From Anthoceros angustus (Eukaryota > Streptophyta > Anthocerotopsida > Anthocerotales > Anthocerotaceae): DNA of 64,000 bases. This document shows, piece after piece, positions 1-11,285 of this stretch. The stretch lies in the NCBI GenBank assembly GCA_010909165.1, contig MU008182.1:62001-126000 (forward strand). Direction: 5' to 3'. Every line of letters begins with the position of its first letter. Position 1 is the first letter of the stretch. A program made the translations under genes and the position numbers. The notes beneath the pieces are model-generated. The model did no database searches. It was not told the DNA's origin and was given only the letters and a program-made list of their open reading frames with translations.

Positions 1-526
1 GAAGTTGGAGAGCCTGGCGAGAACAAGGTGGGGAGGCCTTGAGGCAGGAATGCGGCGGCCTATATGCAAGGCACAGGAGGCGGCTAAGGCCATGTCCACC
101 CAGGAGGCCTTAGTGAATCGAGGTCAAGGCGCATGATGATTGAGGAGCTTCAAGATGAGGTCTCATGAGAGGAACAATGGAAACAATGGCGCCTGCTGGA
201 AATTCAAGAAGGCGGCGGATATAGCGAGAGAGAGATGAAGCTAGGGCCGAGTCAAGAGGTGGCCAAGCAGAAGAAGGCGAGCCAGCAACAGATGGCAAGC
301 CACCAGTGGAACCACCACCACGGTGGCTAAACCCACCGTCGCGGAAGGAGGAACCGAGGTGGGGAAGTCAGCCAGGAGGCTGCGGTGGGGATCACGATCC
401 CCCAGATTCGGGAAGCGGCGCTCGGGATTGTCCACAGGGAGAGGTAAGAACCTCATGGCGAAGAAGGCGTGTTGCTCTGCGTGCGGATGAGGATGCTCAT
501 GTCCCAGCCCCACACGCATGGTGGCG
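1..526. other. Unassigned flank of copia A
   Basis: G- and A-rich sequence with no recognisable domain. Short open frames exist on both strands, but none has a motif I know. The frame at the right end of this stretch may continue at 8075 on the far side of copia A (the flanks read tggcg and gagcg, not an exact duplication), so A probably interrupted one older sequence. Confidence 0.4.
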
Positions 527-803
527 TGATGAGAATCATCATTGCTCTAGGTAGCAAAACATAGCGGATAGTGAAAGCTTTGCACAAAAGAGTTGTATGC
601 ATTGATTATAATAGAAAGTACAAAGCCTTTATATAGGCTAGGTGGTTATAACCATAAGGTGGTTGTAACCATAAGTAGTTCTAACCTCTAAGTGGTTGTA
701 ACAACTAACTACTCATTAAACTACCTAAAGCCCTAAGAACTAAATTAATTAATAGCCTTAGGTGCCCTAGTGAAGAGTGCCCTAAATAGGTCATATTTCA
801 TCA
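527..803 (-). repeat. 3' LTR of copia A
   Basis: 277 bp, bounded by TGATGAGAATC and TTTCATCA on the plus strand. It matches the copy at 7792-8074 almost base for base apart from short indels, for example a few bases missing after the conserved AAAACATAGC. Both contain the same run of GGTTGTAACC-like motifs. Confidence 0.92.
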
Positions 804-815
804 CTCCCACTCACT
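804..815 (-). promoter_or_regulatory. Polypurine tract of copia A
   Basis: On the minus strand this reads AGTGAGTGGGAG and abuts the LTR start. The same tract abuts the 3' LTRs of elements C/D (49727-49738) and B (ending 57561). That is the expected place for the plus-strand primer. Confidence 0.8.
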
Positions 816-819
816 ATGA

Positions 820-2565
820 ACTAGGTGTGAAGAATCGCTTCAAAATGAGACTAAAAGGCTAGTTAGCTCCCACTAACTTGAAAGCTATCCACTAACTAAG
901 AAAACAATTAAAACTGGCTTAAGTTACATTTAAGCAGAATTTAATGTAATCAAAATTAATTACCAAAAACTTAATTAGGAAATGGTAAATTCCTAAACAA
1001 GGTAAAAGGTAAAAGGTAAAAGAAAACCATTAAATGGGTTAAACCCATGGGGCATGTGATGCCGTCCGCCCATGGGGGTCATCGTTAATGTACCCCCATA
1101 CGGTTTTATTCCTCCTCCCGCTCCCGCTCCTGCGCTCCCGCTCCTCCCGCTCATGAAGCACAAAGAACTTGCTATGGCGCCGGGGCACAAACTGGGCAAG
1201 GCGCGCGCCGTCGTGAGGGCCCAGCGGGCGCGCGCCCGCGCCGCCGCCATACTGGATCACTGCGGTGGTGCGGCGCCGATTCTGCAAGTAGATGGGTGCC
1301 AACCTGCGGTGGAAAAAGAAAGAAGAGTGCCGGGAGGGACGCGCCCGAGAGCAGACGCCCCCACTTGTGCAAACACGTGATCCTCTGCACCGTCTAAATG
1401 GATTCCAACCTTTGTGGAGAGCCCACCACGTTTTCGGTGGGATGAAGTGGTGAGCTCGTGTAGAGGTTGAAGTCACCGGGAGAGGTGGAATTTGTTCTGC
1501 AGGTCAAGATCGCCATTGATGTGTGAGTCGCCATATGCGAGTGTCTCACCCAAGCCGGAGATTAAAAGCGATCTTCCATGTCTTGTCTCAATTTCTCAAA
1601 AGTGCTGCTAATCCCAAGCCAAGCTCCAACTGCGGCATGTCGTCACCAGTTGTGCGGTGAGAGATCGTCGAGGAAGATTCAAAGCTCCTGTGGGAAGAAA
1701 TCGCCGAGATTGTTCTCTTATCGATACAAGTGCCTCGGAAGAATCTTCATTGAAGGGCTTCCACGCCTCGATGAAGGGAGGCTGAAATCTCAAGTAAGAT
1801 AGCGGCATGGTATAGCAGGCATTCCCCTTGTCGTGAAGGGAGGCACCTTTGCAGGATGCCCCCTTTGTCATGAGGAGAGGCACCTAGTTGTAAGCCCGTT
1901 TGTGGGCATCTTCAAATGACCATTTTCCAGTTCAAAATATTAATTGTGATGAATTTTCTGATACTATTTTCGCAGATTTATGTATGGAAAATTATGGGAA
2001 AAAGGAAAATGAAAATGAAAATGAAGAAAATGAGAAAATGAAAAGGTAGACATGCTTTTGTGACTCTAAAAGGTGTTCTAACTTATTTTCTCTTGCTAAA
2101 ATCTTGCCCATTTTAGGTTTCTTTTCCGCCCAAGAAAGACATAGAATAGGAAACATAGGATTCGAAACCGGCATATATCCCAAGGGTGATGATGTGAAGC
2201 TCATCTATATAATCACTAATATGAAAGGGGAATTCGGACGTACCTCCATGCTCCTATGTTTGCCGAAACTAAGATACATATGATACGGGTTATGTCTTGT
2301 TTGTGAAGAATTTCCGGGCATATGATCCATGTCTATCGTGAGTATTCTTGAGGTTAAGAAAATATGAAAAGTTTTAATTAGCAAAATATTATTTAATATT
2401 TTAATATTATTTTCTAGAGAGCACCTCAACTATGTATGAAGGAGGATGGACTACAGCCTATGTTAAGATTGAGGATGATTGTTCAAGACTTAGAATAGAA
2501 TATTGGATTACTAAGGTTATCTTAAGTAGACCAATTTAGCTAGGATGAACTATGAACTCGGAGGC
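820..2565 (+). other. Region between polypurine tract and pol of copia A
   Basis: About 1.7 kb, too long to be only untranslated leader. It starts AT-rich, then has a GC-rich block (about 1040-1380), then exon-like pieces on the plus strand. One acidic piece near 1935-2043 is flanked by a CCAG-like acceptor and AGGTAGAC. A further piece starts after TTTTAG near 2117. In elements B and C/D the same place holds a spliced antisense gene, so this is probably a diverged copy, but I could not align its protein convincingly. Confidence 0.4.
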
Positions 2566-3990
2566 TTAGACAGTGTCCAATATACCTAAACATTTCATAT
2601 GTTTCCTGCGTTCAATGCCTAGTGACTTTGTTAATAAATCACTGCATTATCTAAAGTTTGAACATAACTAATATCTATAGTTTTATCCTCTATTTTCTCT
2701 CGATATAATGATATTCGACAATATGTTTAGTTCTAGAGTGGAAGAGGTTCCTTGACAAGGCTATAGCTCACGACTATCACTCAACAACAAGGTGGGCTTT
2801 TCCCCTTGTGATGAAGTTCACTCAAGGTTAGCCTAGTCCATACTATGTCTTTATCTTTAGAGGTTAGTACTCTATACTCGACTCGGTCTTTGGACAAGGC
2901 TATGGTTGGTTGTTTCTTACTTGACCAGATATTGGTGCTCCCCAATAGCGATGACGCACGATACGGATCTGCGTGTCGGTCACCAGATAGTCGGCGTCGG
3001 TAATTTAATGTCAACGTCTTTATGCGGTGTATACTTGAATGTCAATCCTGTGCATGGTACCCTTGAGGTATCGAATATGCGCTTAGTTGACATCCGGTGT
3101 TCACGAGTTCTCGAATTGTGAGCAGGAGCGACGAAGATATATCCGTCGTGAAGTTGGATAAATATATAAGTGTGCCAACAGATGTCGATATGGGATGCGA
3201 CATTTCCAACTTATCTTGTCTTGTCTTTGGACTCATATCCATGGTAAGCCCCACTAGCAAAGGTGTAGGCGTTTCATCTTCAAGTCCAAACTTGGTTAAA
3301 CTTTCTTTAATGTACTTGGTTTGAACAATACTCGAGTCTTGTTTGCTCGATCTCTAATAATGTTGACACCAAGTGCATATGTCATTTCTCCTAAATCGGA
3401 CATTTCATAAAAGTCTTGAGCCGCTTTTGATCTCGGCTAGGAGTAAGAGTTTGTGGCCATGAATAAATCGTCGACGTAGAGCAATAAGTAAAAGGTATCA
3501 TTGCACGATATTAGGATATACATGCATGCATCGGCATCACTTTGCGGAAGCCTCTTTGATGAGTTTCACATGTATGTCCATATTCCAATTTTACCAGTTG
3601 CTTAAGGCCATACAAGCCTTTAATTAGTCGCATACCCAATCTTCCTTGCCTTTAACCTCATAACCTTGGGCTGTTTCATGTAGATTTCTTCTTGAAGACG
3701 GCCATAGAGATATGTTGTCTTCACATCCATCATATGGAGCTCAAGATCATGATGGGTATTAAGATTATTCTAAGGAAGCAAACTTTGCTCTGGGCGAATG
3801 TGGCCCATGGGAGGTAATCTAAACCCGGTATCTGGGTGAATCCCAGCCACAAGGCGTGCTTTGTATCTCTCAATGGAACCATCTCCTTTTCTCTTAATTT
3901 TGAATACCCATTTGCTGGTGACTATCTTCCTACCCTTAGGTGGCTTAACCAATTCCCATGTAGAGTTACTAATGAGAGAGTTATATTAAT
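2566..3990 (-). pseudogene. pol: Copia reverse transcriptase-RNase H (element A)
   Basis: The enzyme would copy the element's RNA into DNA and degrade the RNA strand. Reading the minus strand from 3990 downward, it begins with the conserved copia RT entry (WELVKPPKGRKIVTSKWVF), continues to the YVDD catalytic box (complement of 3467-3478) and ends in RNase H around the motif WSSKKQPTIAL (about 2900-2940). The final conserved stretch ends near 2566. Stops and frame changes occur throughout, and the RT fingers and palm are split over several frames. The best intact piece covers 2781-3014. It is most similar to the RT of element D at 59.3-60.7 kb. Confidence 0.85.
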
Positions 3991-4053
3991 CTACTCTGAC
4001 TACCTTCCATAAGGCTTTTTAGGAAGAGAAAGCTTGTTTTAAGGTAAGAGGTT

Positions 4054-5838
4054 CTTGGATCTATGGTTGCCTTGTATACGACTTGTGAGTAAAGTGATAC
4101 AGGGGAATAGGATCATCAAAACAGCTAGATATCCTAAAGGAGGTTCCTTCCATCCTGCGGGTCCGATTGCGGGGACGGGTTCTTAAGTTGTACCTTTGTG
4201 TAGGTTACGGTGCATCTTCCAGCGAACATCAATAGGATCATGGTGCTCCATGTCATTCACGGAGGGTCATCATGCTCTTCATAAAGAGTGTCTCTTGAAT
4301 GTTGTCGCCATCTGTGCCATGTGTTGGAATAGATGCTAACTCCTCCTCCTCCGGGTGAGGAGGAGGCGGCAGGAGAACGTGGATCGAGTATCACAAAGGA
4401 GTGTAGAGAGGGTATAATGTCAGACTATCTCTAAGGTGACTTGGCCCTTTGTGGAGATGGATTTTAAAGGTTCTGACGTGATGACACATGTGATCTAAGT
4501 TGTGAACCTTGGAGAGACAAGGTGTTCTATGATTGGCTCTAGACATTGTAACCTTAGGATGATAATCATAATGCGAGCATTGTGTGATTGTGTGCAATGT
4601 GAGGCTACATTGAGAAATGTGTGGCTTTGGACAATCTTGGATCTATGGTTGCCTTGTATACGACTTGTGAGTAAAGTGATACAGGGGAATAGGATCATCA
4701 AAACAGCTAGATATCCTAAAGGAGGTTCCTTCCATCCTGCGGGTCCGATTGCGGGGGGTTCTTAAGTTGTACCTTTGTGTAGGTTACGGTGCATCTTCCA
4801 GAGGAACATCAATAGGATCATGGTGCTCCATGTCATTCACGGAGGGTCATCATGCTCTTCATAAAGAGTGTCTGGCTCCTTGAGTTTGTGAATGTTGTCG
4901 CCATGCCATGTGTCCTTGAATAGATGCTAACTCCTCCTCCTCTTTTGGTGAGGATGTAGGAGAGGCGGAGGAGAGTGTATAAAAGGAGTATCTACAAGAA
5001 AGGAGGTGTAGAGATCCAAATGTCTGTGCTATCTCTAAAGGTGACTTGGCCCTTTGTGGAGATGGATTTTAAAGGTTCTGGTATTTGTGATGACACATGT
5101 TTGGATCTAAGTTGTGAACCTTGGAGAGACAAGGTGTTCTATGATTGGCTCTAGACATTGTAACCTTAGGATGATAATCATAATGCGAGCATTGTGTGAT
5201 TGTGTGCAATGTGAGGCTACATTGAGAAATGTGTGGCTTTGGACAATCTTGGATCTATGGTTGCCTTGTATACGACTTGTGAGTAAAGTGATACAGGGGA
5301 ATAGGATCATCAAAACAGCTAGATATCCTAAAGGAGGTTCCTTCCATCCTGCGGGTCCGATTGCGGACGGGTTCTTAAGTTGTACCTTTGTGTAGGTTAC
5401 GGTGCATCTTCCAGCAGAACATCAATAGGATCATGGTGCTCCATGTCATTCACGGAGGGTCATCATGCTCTTCATAACATGGCTCCTTACTTGAATGTTG
5501 TCGCCATCCTGGTGTTTGAATAGATGCTAACTCCTCCTCCCTCCAGGTGAGGTGTAAGGCGGCAGGAGAGTGGAAATTATCGGTATCATCACGAAAGGAG
5601 GTGTAGAGAGGGTCCTTCTGTGTACTATCTCTAAAGGTGACTTGGCCCTTTGTGGAGATGGATTTTAAAGGTTCACATGACGTGATGACCCATGTTTGCA
5701 TAAGTTGTGAACCTTGGAGAGATGTTTTCTGATTGCTCTAGACATTTGATAAGACTATTAGGATGACCTAATTACATGGAGCATTGTGTGATTTGTGCGA
5801 TGTGGGAGGCTACATTGAGATGTGTGGCTATGACAATC
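4054..5838 (-). repeat. Three tandem copies of a ~0.6 kb pol segment
   Basis: Three head-to-tail copies, about 582, 612 and 591 bp (starts near 4054, 4636 and 5248). The first two junctions share CTTGGATCTATGGTTGCC. Read on the minus strand, each unit holds a GAG-pre-integrase/integrase-start piece (around FKIHLHKG) followed directly by the linker before RT (around GWKEPPLGYLAV). In element B these two pieces are about 1 kb apart, with the integrase core between them. So the unit is an integrase-deleted piece of pol that was then tandemly duplicated. Copies differ by short indels. Confidence 0.85.
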
Positions 5839-5839
5839 T

Positions 5840-6125
5840 ATAGAGATCTTCTAAGATGCCAAAGATATTGTGTGTTCTATTCTTGAGGTAGGAAAGACTG
5901 TCTATGCAGCTGTGGTGGAGTGGCAAACTAGCGACACTATTTTGGAGGCGGAGACTTGAAGATGAAAGTCGCACATTGTGTACAAGGAACCTTGACATGG
6001 GAAGGTTGTGATCATCGCCAAAGAAACTCGATGTCTGTGTGTGAGAAGGAGTCTTTGTTAGAGAATGTGATGTTGCTCCGTCCGGTACCAATAAGCGGTG
6101 GCGGCTTAGGATGCAAGGCAAATAG
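5840..6125 (-). pseudogene. pol: Copia protease region (element A)
   Basis: On the minus strand the frame contains the protease active-site box followed by GDDHNL, as in element B. The box reads D-G-A-T (complement of 6071-6082) instead of the usual D-S/T-G-A. The same one-residue gap occurs in element B at 52486-52497. The region is interrupted upstream and downstream by frame changes. Confidence 0.65.
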
Positions 6126-6189
6126 TGAGCACGTGTTGTTGATGAAGAGTGTTTCTTGAAGCAACATGAGCGCAGGGCCTCGATCTAGG

Positions 6190-7589
6190 TTCCCATTCTT
6201 CTTCTTTCAGTCCTTTTCCATGTGATTAGGAATTCGCACCAATTACAAATAATTCCACTCTTTTTGTTACCACAGGTGTGGAAGAGTTGGATTCGCCATG
6301 ATATTTGTTTGGTGTGGAATGGCTCGATTGGAAGGAGAACTTTTGCGCGTCTCTTTCTTCGGTACATCACTGTTGTGGTGGACTTGGGCTCATGTGTTGG
6401 ACTCCTCTGAGGCTCAGATGAGTTCCGACCGATGAGTACGTGCATAGGCCGAGATTCTTTTGGGCTTGTCTAACCGTGTGAGTTGTGAAATGGTCAGGGG
6501 TGGGAGGGATATCAAGAGAACAAGGAATGCAACAAGTTCGGGACGGAGGTGTTGGTGGCGACTTCATATTGAGATCTAGCTTGTTGGAAAGTGTTGATAT
6601 GGTGTTAATTGATTCTTCTTGATTGAAGAAGTTGCAGCGGTCATCATACTCATCACATCTCTTGAAGAATATAAGCGAGCAAGGTGATCCCACATGTTTA
6701 GAAGTTTTGCTTGGCGCATTGTCTTACCATATTAAGTGCTAGTCCAGATCGGAGGTCTTGAGCTTTTTCATCCAGGCGTCCCGGTTTCTTTGCTCGGAGC
6801 GTGGTTTGGTGTGGACCCACTTACAACGTCCCATAGGTCTCGATTGCGGAAAAGTGCCCGCACATGCGTAAGCGTGTGCCCATTGAATCATCCTTCTCCT
6901 TAAAAGCTCACCATAGTTGTGATTCACCACGGAAGGTCGTACTTCATCTTTGGGTGGATCCTTCCTCTCCTCTTGTCACGTCGGAACCGCCATTGGTGGT
7001 CACTATTGACTGCAGCGCCGCATTTCCTCATCATCATGCGAAATCTGGGCGCAAGGAGCAAACGAAGAAACCTTTTCATCTTGGCGTGTTTGTCGGGATG
7101 ACGGCGATGAGGAAAGTTTGTGATGAAGACATTTCGGCATGTTTGGATCGATGCTCAAGGAGGCGCTTATTGAGATCACGCACTTCTCTTGCTAACTCCT
7201 CTATGCTTGTTGCGTAGGGTGTGTTAGGCGTGGTTCTCTGGCGAGTCTTTATCGAGGAAGTTTCTTGCTTGTGTTGTTGTAAACGCATTGGAGAGGAGGA
7301 AGAGGACACCTTGTAGATTTGGGATATGATCAAGAGCGAGTTCAATTGCTTTCACTTGACTTAAACTAAAGATAGTAAGCAAGTTTCTTCTAGCAATTTC
7401 TATTTGCCTCCCTTGATCTTCTACTTTGATTAGAATAGAGCCAATGAAGTTAGCAATAAGTATGGAATCTCTTACTATCTGACTAGACTTCTTAGCAATT
7501 CTAATCTTTGCATTCCTATATTCTATCTCTTGTCTTGTAGCCTCAATCTTCTTCCAATAGCCTTGCTTGCGAGGATTGAAGGAATCCAT
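6190..7589 (-). pseudogene. gag: Copia gag (element A)
   Basis: The gag protein would form the particle around the RNA. The frame starts at Met 7589 (DSFNPRKQGYW). Its first ~120 residues match the N-terminal region of element B (shared IANFI and ALDHIPNL / ALNHIPNL). A predicted coiled coil follows near 7100-7200 (EELAREVRDLNKRLLEHRSK). The UBN2-like core lies at about 6660-6930 (DEKAQDL). The zinc knuckle near 6215-6260 begins IICNWC but is frame-shifted before its His and last Cys. The gene is broken at several points. The primer-binding site lies 190 bp upstream, as expected for gag. Confidence 0.8.
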
Positions 7590-7779
7590 CGCGTTGAAGC
7601 AAAGATTGGATGCACAGTGTGTGCATTATTGAAGATTAGGGAACCTGCAAACATGACAGCAATCTATGACATGCAATCTAAAGAATCTATACATCTTCTA
7701 AAAAAGAACTGAAGAAGAAGATGAAGAAGAAGAGTAGATCAGCATATCAAGTTGCGCAATGCAAGTAGAGAGCAGCAAT

Positions 7780-7791
7780 GCTCTGATACCA
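7780..7791 (-). promoter_or_regulatory. Primer-binding site of copia A
   Basis: The minus strand reads TGGTATCAGAGC directly after the 5' LTR end. It is complementary to the 3' end of plant initiator tRNA-Met, the standard primer of plant copia elements. Confidence 0.93.
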
Positions 7792-8074
7792 TGATGAGAA
7801 TCATAGCTGCTCTAGGTAGCAAAACATAGCAAGCAGATAGTAGAAAGCTTTGCACAAAAAGAGTTGTATGCATTGATTATAATAGAAAGTACAAAGCCTT
7901 TATATAGGCTAGGTGGTTATAACCATAAGGTGGTTGTAACCATAAGTAGTTCTAACCTCTAAGTAGTTGTAACAACTAACTACTCATTAAACTACCTAAA
8001 GCCCTAAGAACTAAATTAATTAATAGCCTTAGGTGCCCTAGTGAAGAGTGCCCTAAATAGGTCATATTTCATCA
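7792..8074 (-). repeat. 5' LTR of copia A
   Basis: 283 bp partner of 527-803, with TG...CA ends. It directly abuts the primer site, which fixes element orientation as minus. A TATATAGG-type box lies inside. Confidence 0.92.
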
Positions 8075-8359
8075 GAGCGGGTGCTCACTCTAAATGTGTA
8101 TGTGGTTGTTGGGACGGAGGCGGCTCTGCACATCTTGACCGCAGGCGTTTACGATGGTTCTTCCGAGGAGGGCTGGGGCCTATCCCCAAGTGGTGATTAA
8201 GGAAATGGCGAGGCGTGGAGGCGGAGCACGGTGTAGCTTTCGGCGATGAGGCGGAATAGAGGCATGAGCCTGACGCAGCATGGCAGGAAGAGCCGGCCGG
8301 CGGCAGCAGTGGAGGTTTGGGGAGAAATCGCTCGGATCAGGCGGGCGGGGAGGCGGGCG
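8075..8359. other. Unassigned flank
   Basis: No domain or repeat partner recognised. A short frame at its left end may continue the frame that ends at 526. Confidence 0.35.
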
Positions 8360-9838
8360 AGACCCCTATCGGTCGCGGGGCTAGGCAGCAATCACGGGCC
8401 TTGGCCTGATTTTAGAGGGCGACATCATGAGCCAAGGGTTTCTTTTCGGGTTAGAGGATAGGATGTTTGAGGATCCACATGGGAGTTACCGAGGCAGTAG
8501 GTGCGCCCGTGGTAGTGTGTGGTAGGGAAAACCCGGGGCTTAGAGATCCTCCACTATAGCGCCACACTTATCCCACTATCGCCCGTCGTTGGGTTTCGTC
8601 CCATGAGACTTGTGTGAAAATTCGAGGTCCGTGACAACCGATCGCTACTGCAGACACAACTTCAGCCTTCTAAACAAGCAAGGCGCCCTCTCACCCCTCA
8701 CGGTGCACTTGCCTTGAAAATCACCAATCCTCGACCTACAGCGACACAACACAATTGCAGGCCACCTTTCAGAGGAGGAGCCTATCACGGGCAGGGACCC
8801 CCGATCCACACAGCGATTTCGTCCCTACCTAAGACCACTCTCTTCTCCACTCGGAGCGCTCTTTTACTTGCAGTTGGGATTAGTCCCTTAGGCTCGCTTG
8901 TGGCCTTCCACTAACACCTACACCTCTAATCCTCTACTGCCTTCTTCTCATCTTCTCATCCTCTTCCTCCTATTCTAACCTCGGTTCGGGCTTCTGCCGG
9001 CTAGCCTGCAGCTGGCCTGAGGTGGCCTCCACCAAAGAAGTTCTTCCTTGGGCCGGTTGCTATGAGTTTGACACTGACGAGAACCTCCAGAGTCTTTCAC
9101 AGTCTACCCCTCAAGCCGAGAGTTCACAGGCATTGCCACACACACCCAAGCAAAGCAATTTCACAGCAACCATTCACAAGGAGCAACTCGTTTAGTGAAG
9201 ATGATCCTTCCCCGGTCAGCCCTCTTTGTTGCAGCGCATGCAGAACACCGACAAATTATCACCAAGGTGATCCACCTTGGTGGCGGACCCGATGGACAAT
9301 GATCCGGGCTCTGACCTCACTGCTGTCCAGTCCGATATCAACCAGCCGTTGGTTGTCCGTGCGTTAAGACCTCGACGCCGCCGCCTTCTCTATCTTTCCT
9401 CGCCTTGAGGGGCTCGAAACTCCCCCATCTTCCTCCTTTGGGCGGTTGTAGGCATCTCGGACCTCAAGGTCCATCTGAGATCCTCCGGAGGTTCTTGGAC
9501 CGAACCTCCTTGTTGGTGCCCAACATCTTCCGGCGAACTCCGGACGGTATGCGTCAAACGCTCCGCAAGCTGGGCCGTCTAAGTGCCACTCCTCGACTAA
9601 TCCTCCCGCTTCCTCCGGCCATGGCCCAAAGTCCGGATAGCGCGGTCACAATGTTGCGCTCTACCAGTTCCATGGCTCCCGGACCTCTCCAGACCTTTTT
9701 GGGTGCCATCGCCTTCTTCTCCCTACTCGGCTGGCCCTTGCGAGAGGCCGGCACGATCGCCTCTTGGCCGCGTTGTTGCTCCAACCTCAGCGGTGAGCCG
9801 CGCGAAGATGCAGCGTTCAAAGAGATAGCGCGGAGGCG
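8360..9838. repeat. Direct repeat X, copy 1
   Basis: A ~1.48 kb non-coding unit repeated at 9839-11285. Landmarks are GACCCCTATCG...GGCTAGGCAGCAATCACG at the start, GTTTCGTCCCATGAGACTTG near 8597 and GGTTGCTATGAGTTTGACAC near 9054. On the minus strand the unit contains TGTCACGGACCTCGAATTTT, a plausible LTR start. It could be a long LTR of a gypsy element, but I could not prove both ends. No known protein is found. The 152-residue frame at 9405-9863 has no counterpart in copy 2 and is not credible. Confidence 0.75.
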
Positions 9839-11285
9839 GGGGGACCCCTATCGTCAGGGCTAGGCAGCAATCACGAGGCGCTGAGGAGGAGCGACATCGC
9901 AGGCCAAGGGTTTCTTTTTCGGGTTAGAGGATAGGATGTTTGAGGATCCGCACATGTAGTTACGAACGAGGGTGCGCCTGCAGGTGTGTGGTAGGGAAAA
10001 CCCCGGGGCTTCCGAGATCCTCCCACTATAGCGGCCACACTTATCCCACTATCGCTTCGTACGTTGGGTTTCGTCCCATGAGACTTGTGTGAAAATTCGA
10101 GGTCCCGTGACAACCGATCGCTACTGCAGACACAACTTCTCACCTTCTAAACAAGCAAGGCGCCTCTCACCCCTCACGGCGCCGCTGCCTCAAAAATCAC
10201 CAATCCCCGACCACAACGACACAACACAATTGTGTGCCCCGCCTCAAGAGGCGAGGAGCCTATCACGGCGCCGGGACCCCCGATCCACACCGCGATTTCG
10301 TCCCTACCTAAGACCACTCTTCTCCACCTGTGAGCGCTCTTTTACTTGATTTGGGATTAGTCCCTTAGGCTGCTTGTGGCCTTCCACTAACACCTACACC
10401 TCTAATCCTCTACTGCCTTCTCTCATCTTCTCATCCTCTTCCTCCTATTCTAACCTCAAGACTGCCTGGCCGCCTTACGCAGACAACCTGAGGGGCCTCC
10501 ACCAAGTTCTTCCTTGGGCCGGTTGCTATGAGTTTGACACTGACGAGAACCTCCAGAGTCTTTCGTAGTCTACCCCTCAAGCCGAGTTCACAGGCATTGC
10601 CACACACACCCAAAGCAAAGCAATTTCACAGCAACCATTCACAAGGAGCAACTCGTTTAGGCGAAGATGATCCTTCCCACCGCCCTCTTCCCCACGCAAC
10701 GCATGCAGAACACCGACAAATTATCACCAAGGTGATCCACCTTGGTGAGTGTGTTCGTGGACAATGATCCGGCTCTGACCTCACTGCTGTCCGAGGTCCG
10801 ATATCAACCAGCCGTTGGTTGTCCGTCGGCTCGGCGATCCGCCGCCGCCGCTCTATCTTTCCCCGCCTTGAGGGGCCTGAACCACGCCCCATCTTCCTCC
10901 TTTGGGCGGTTGTAGGCGCCCCTCGGACCTCAAGGTCCATCGCCTGGATCCTGAGGTTCTTGGACCGAACCTCCTTGTTCGCCAACATCTTCCGGCGAAC
11001 TCCGGACCGTAGTGACACCGCCAAACGCTGCAGCCTCGAACACGCCTAAGTGCCACTCCTCGACTAATCCTCCCGCTTCCTCCGGCCATGGCCCAAAGTC
11101 CGGATAGCGCGGGTCACAATGTTGCGCTACCAGGGTTCCATGGCTCCAGACTCCGCAGCCTTTTTGGGTGCCATCGCCTTCTTCCCCTCCGCTCGTAGTC
11201 GCTGGGAGACTGCACGATCGCCTCTTGGCCGCGTTGTTGCTCCAACCTCAGTGAGCCGCGCGAAGATGCCTCGAGCGTTCAAAGA
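9839..11285. repeat. Direct repeat X, copy 2
   Basis: Follows copy 1 directly with the same order of landmarks about 1465-1480 bp later (for example 9054 versus 10519). Differences are mostly short insertions and deletions, not substitutions. A third, diverged remnant of the unit start (GCAACACGGGCC...GGGATAGG) lies near 11870-11970. Confidence 0.75.

Larger units (their letters stand above)
527..8074 (-). mobile_element. Ty1/copia retrotransposon A, degraded
   Basis: A complete-length but decayed copia element read on the minus strand. It has two LTRs starting TGATGAAATATGACC and ending TCTCATCA, a tRNA-Met type primer site next to the right LTR, and a polypurine tract next to the left LTR. 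In transcription order the inside holds a gag N-terminal region, the UBN2-type gag core, a CCHC knuckle, protease, a three-times repeated GAG-pre-integrase/linker segment, reverse transcriptase and RNase H. The integrase core is not seen. All frames carry stops and shifts, so it cannot move by itself. It belongs to the same family as elements B and C/D further right, judged by the LTR ends, the polypurine tract and the pol sequence. Flanking target duplications are not exact. Confidence 0.9.

Noticed and set aside
522-8079. 5-bp target duplication of copia A
   Set aside because: Flanks read tggcg and gagcg; they share only part of the bases, so no duplication is claimed.
9405-9863. 152-codon plus-strand open frame in repeat X
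   Set aside because: The sister copy at 10.87-11.3 kb does not keep the frame, and there is no recognisable domain.
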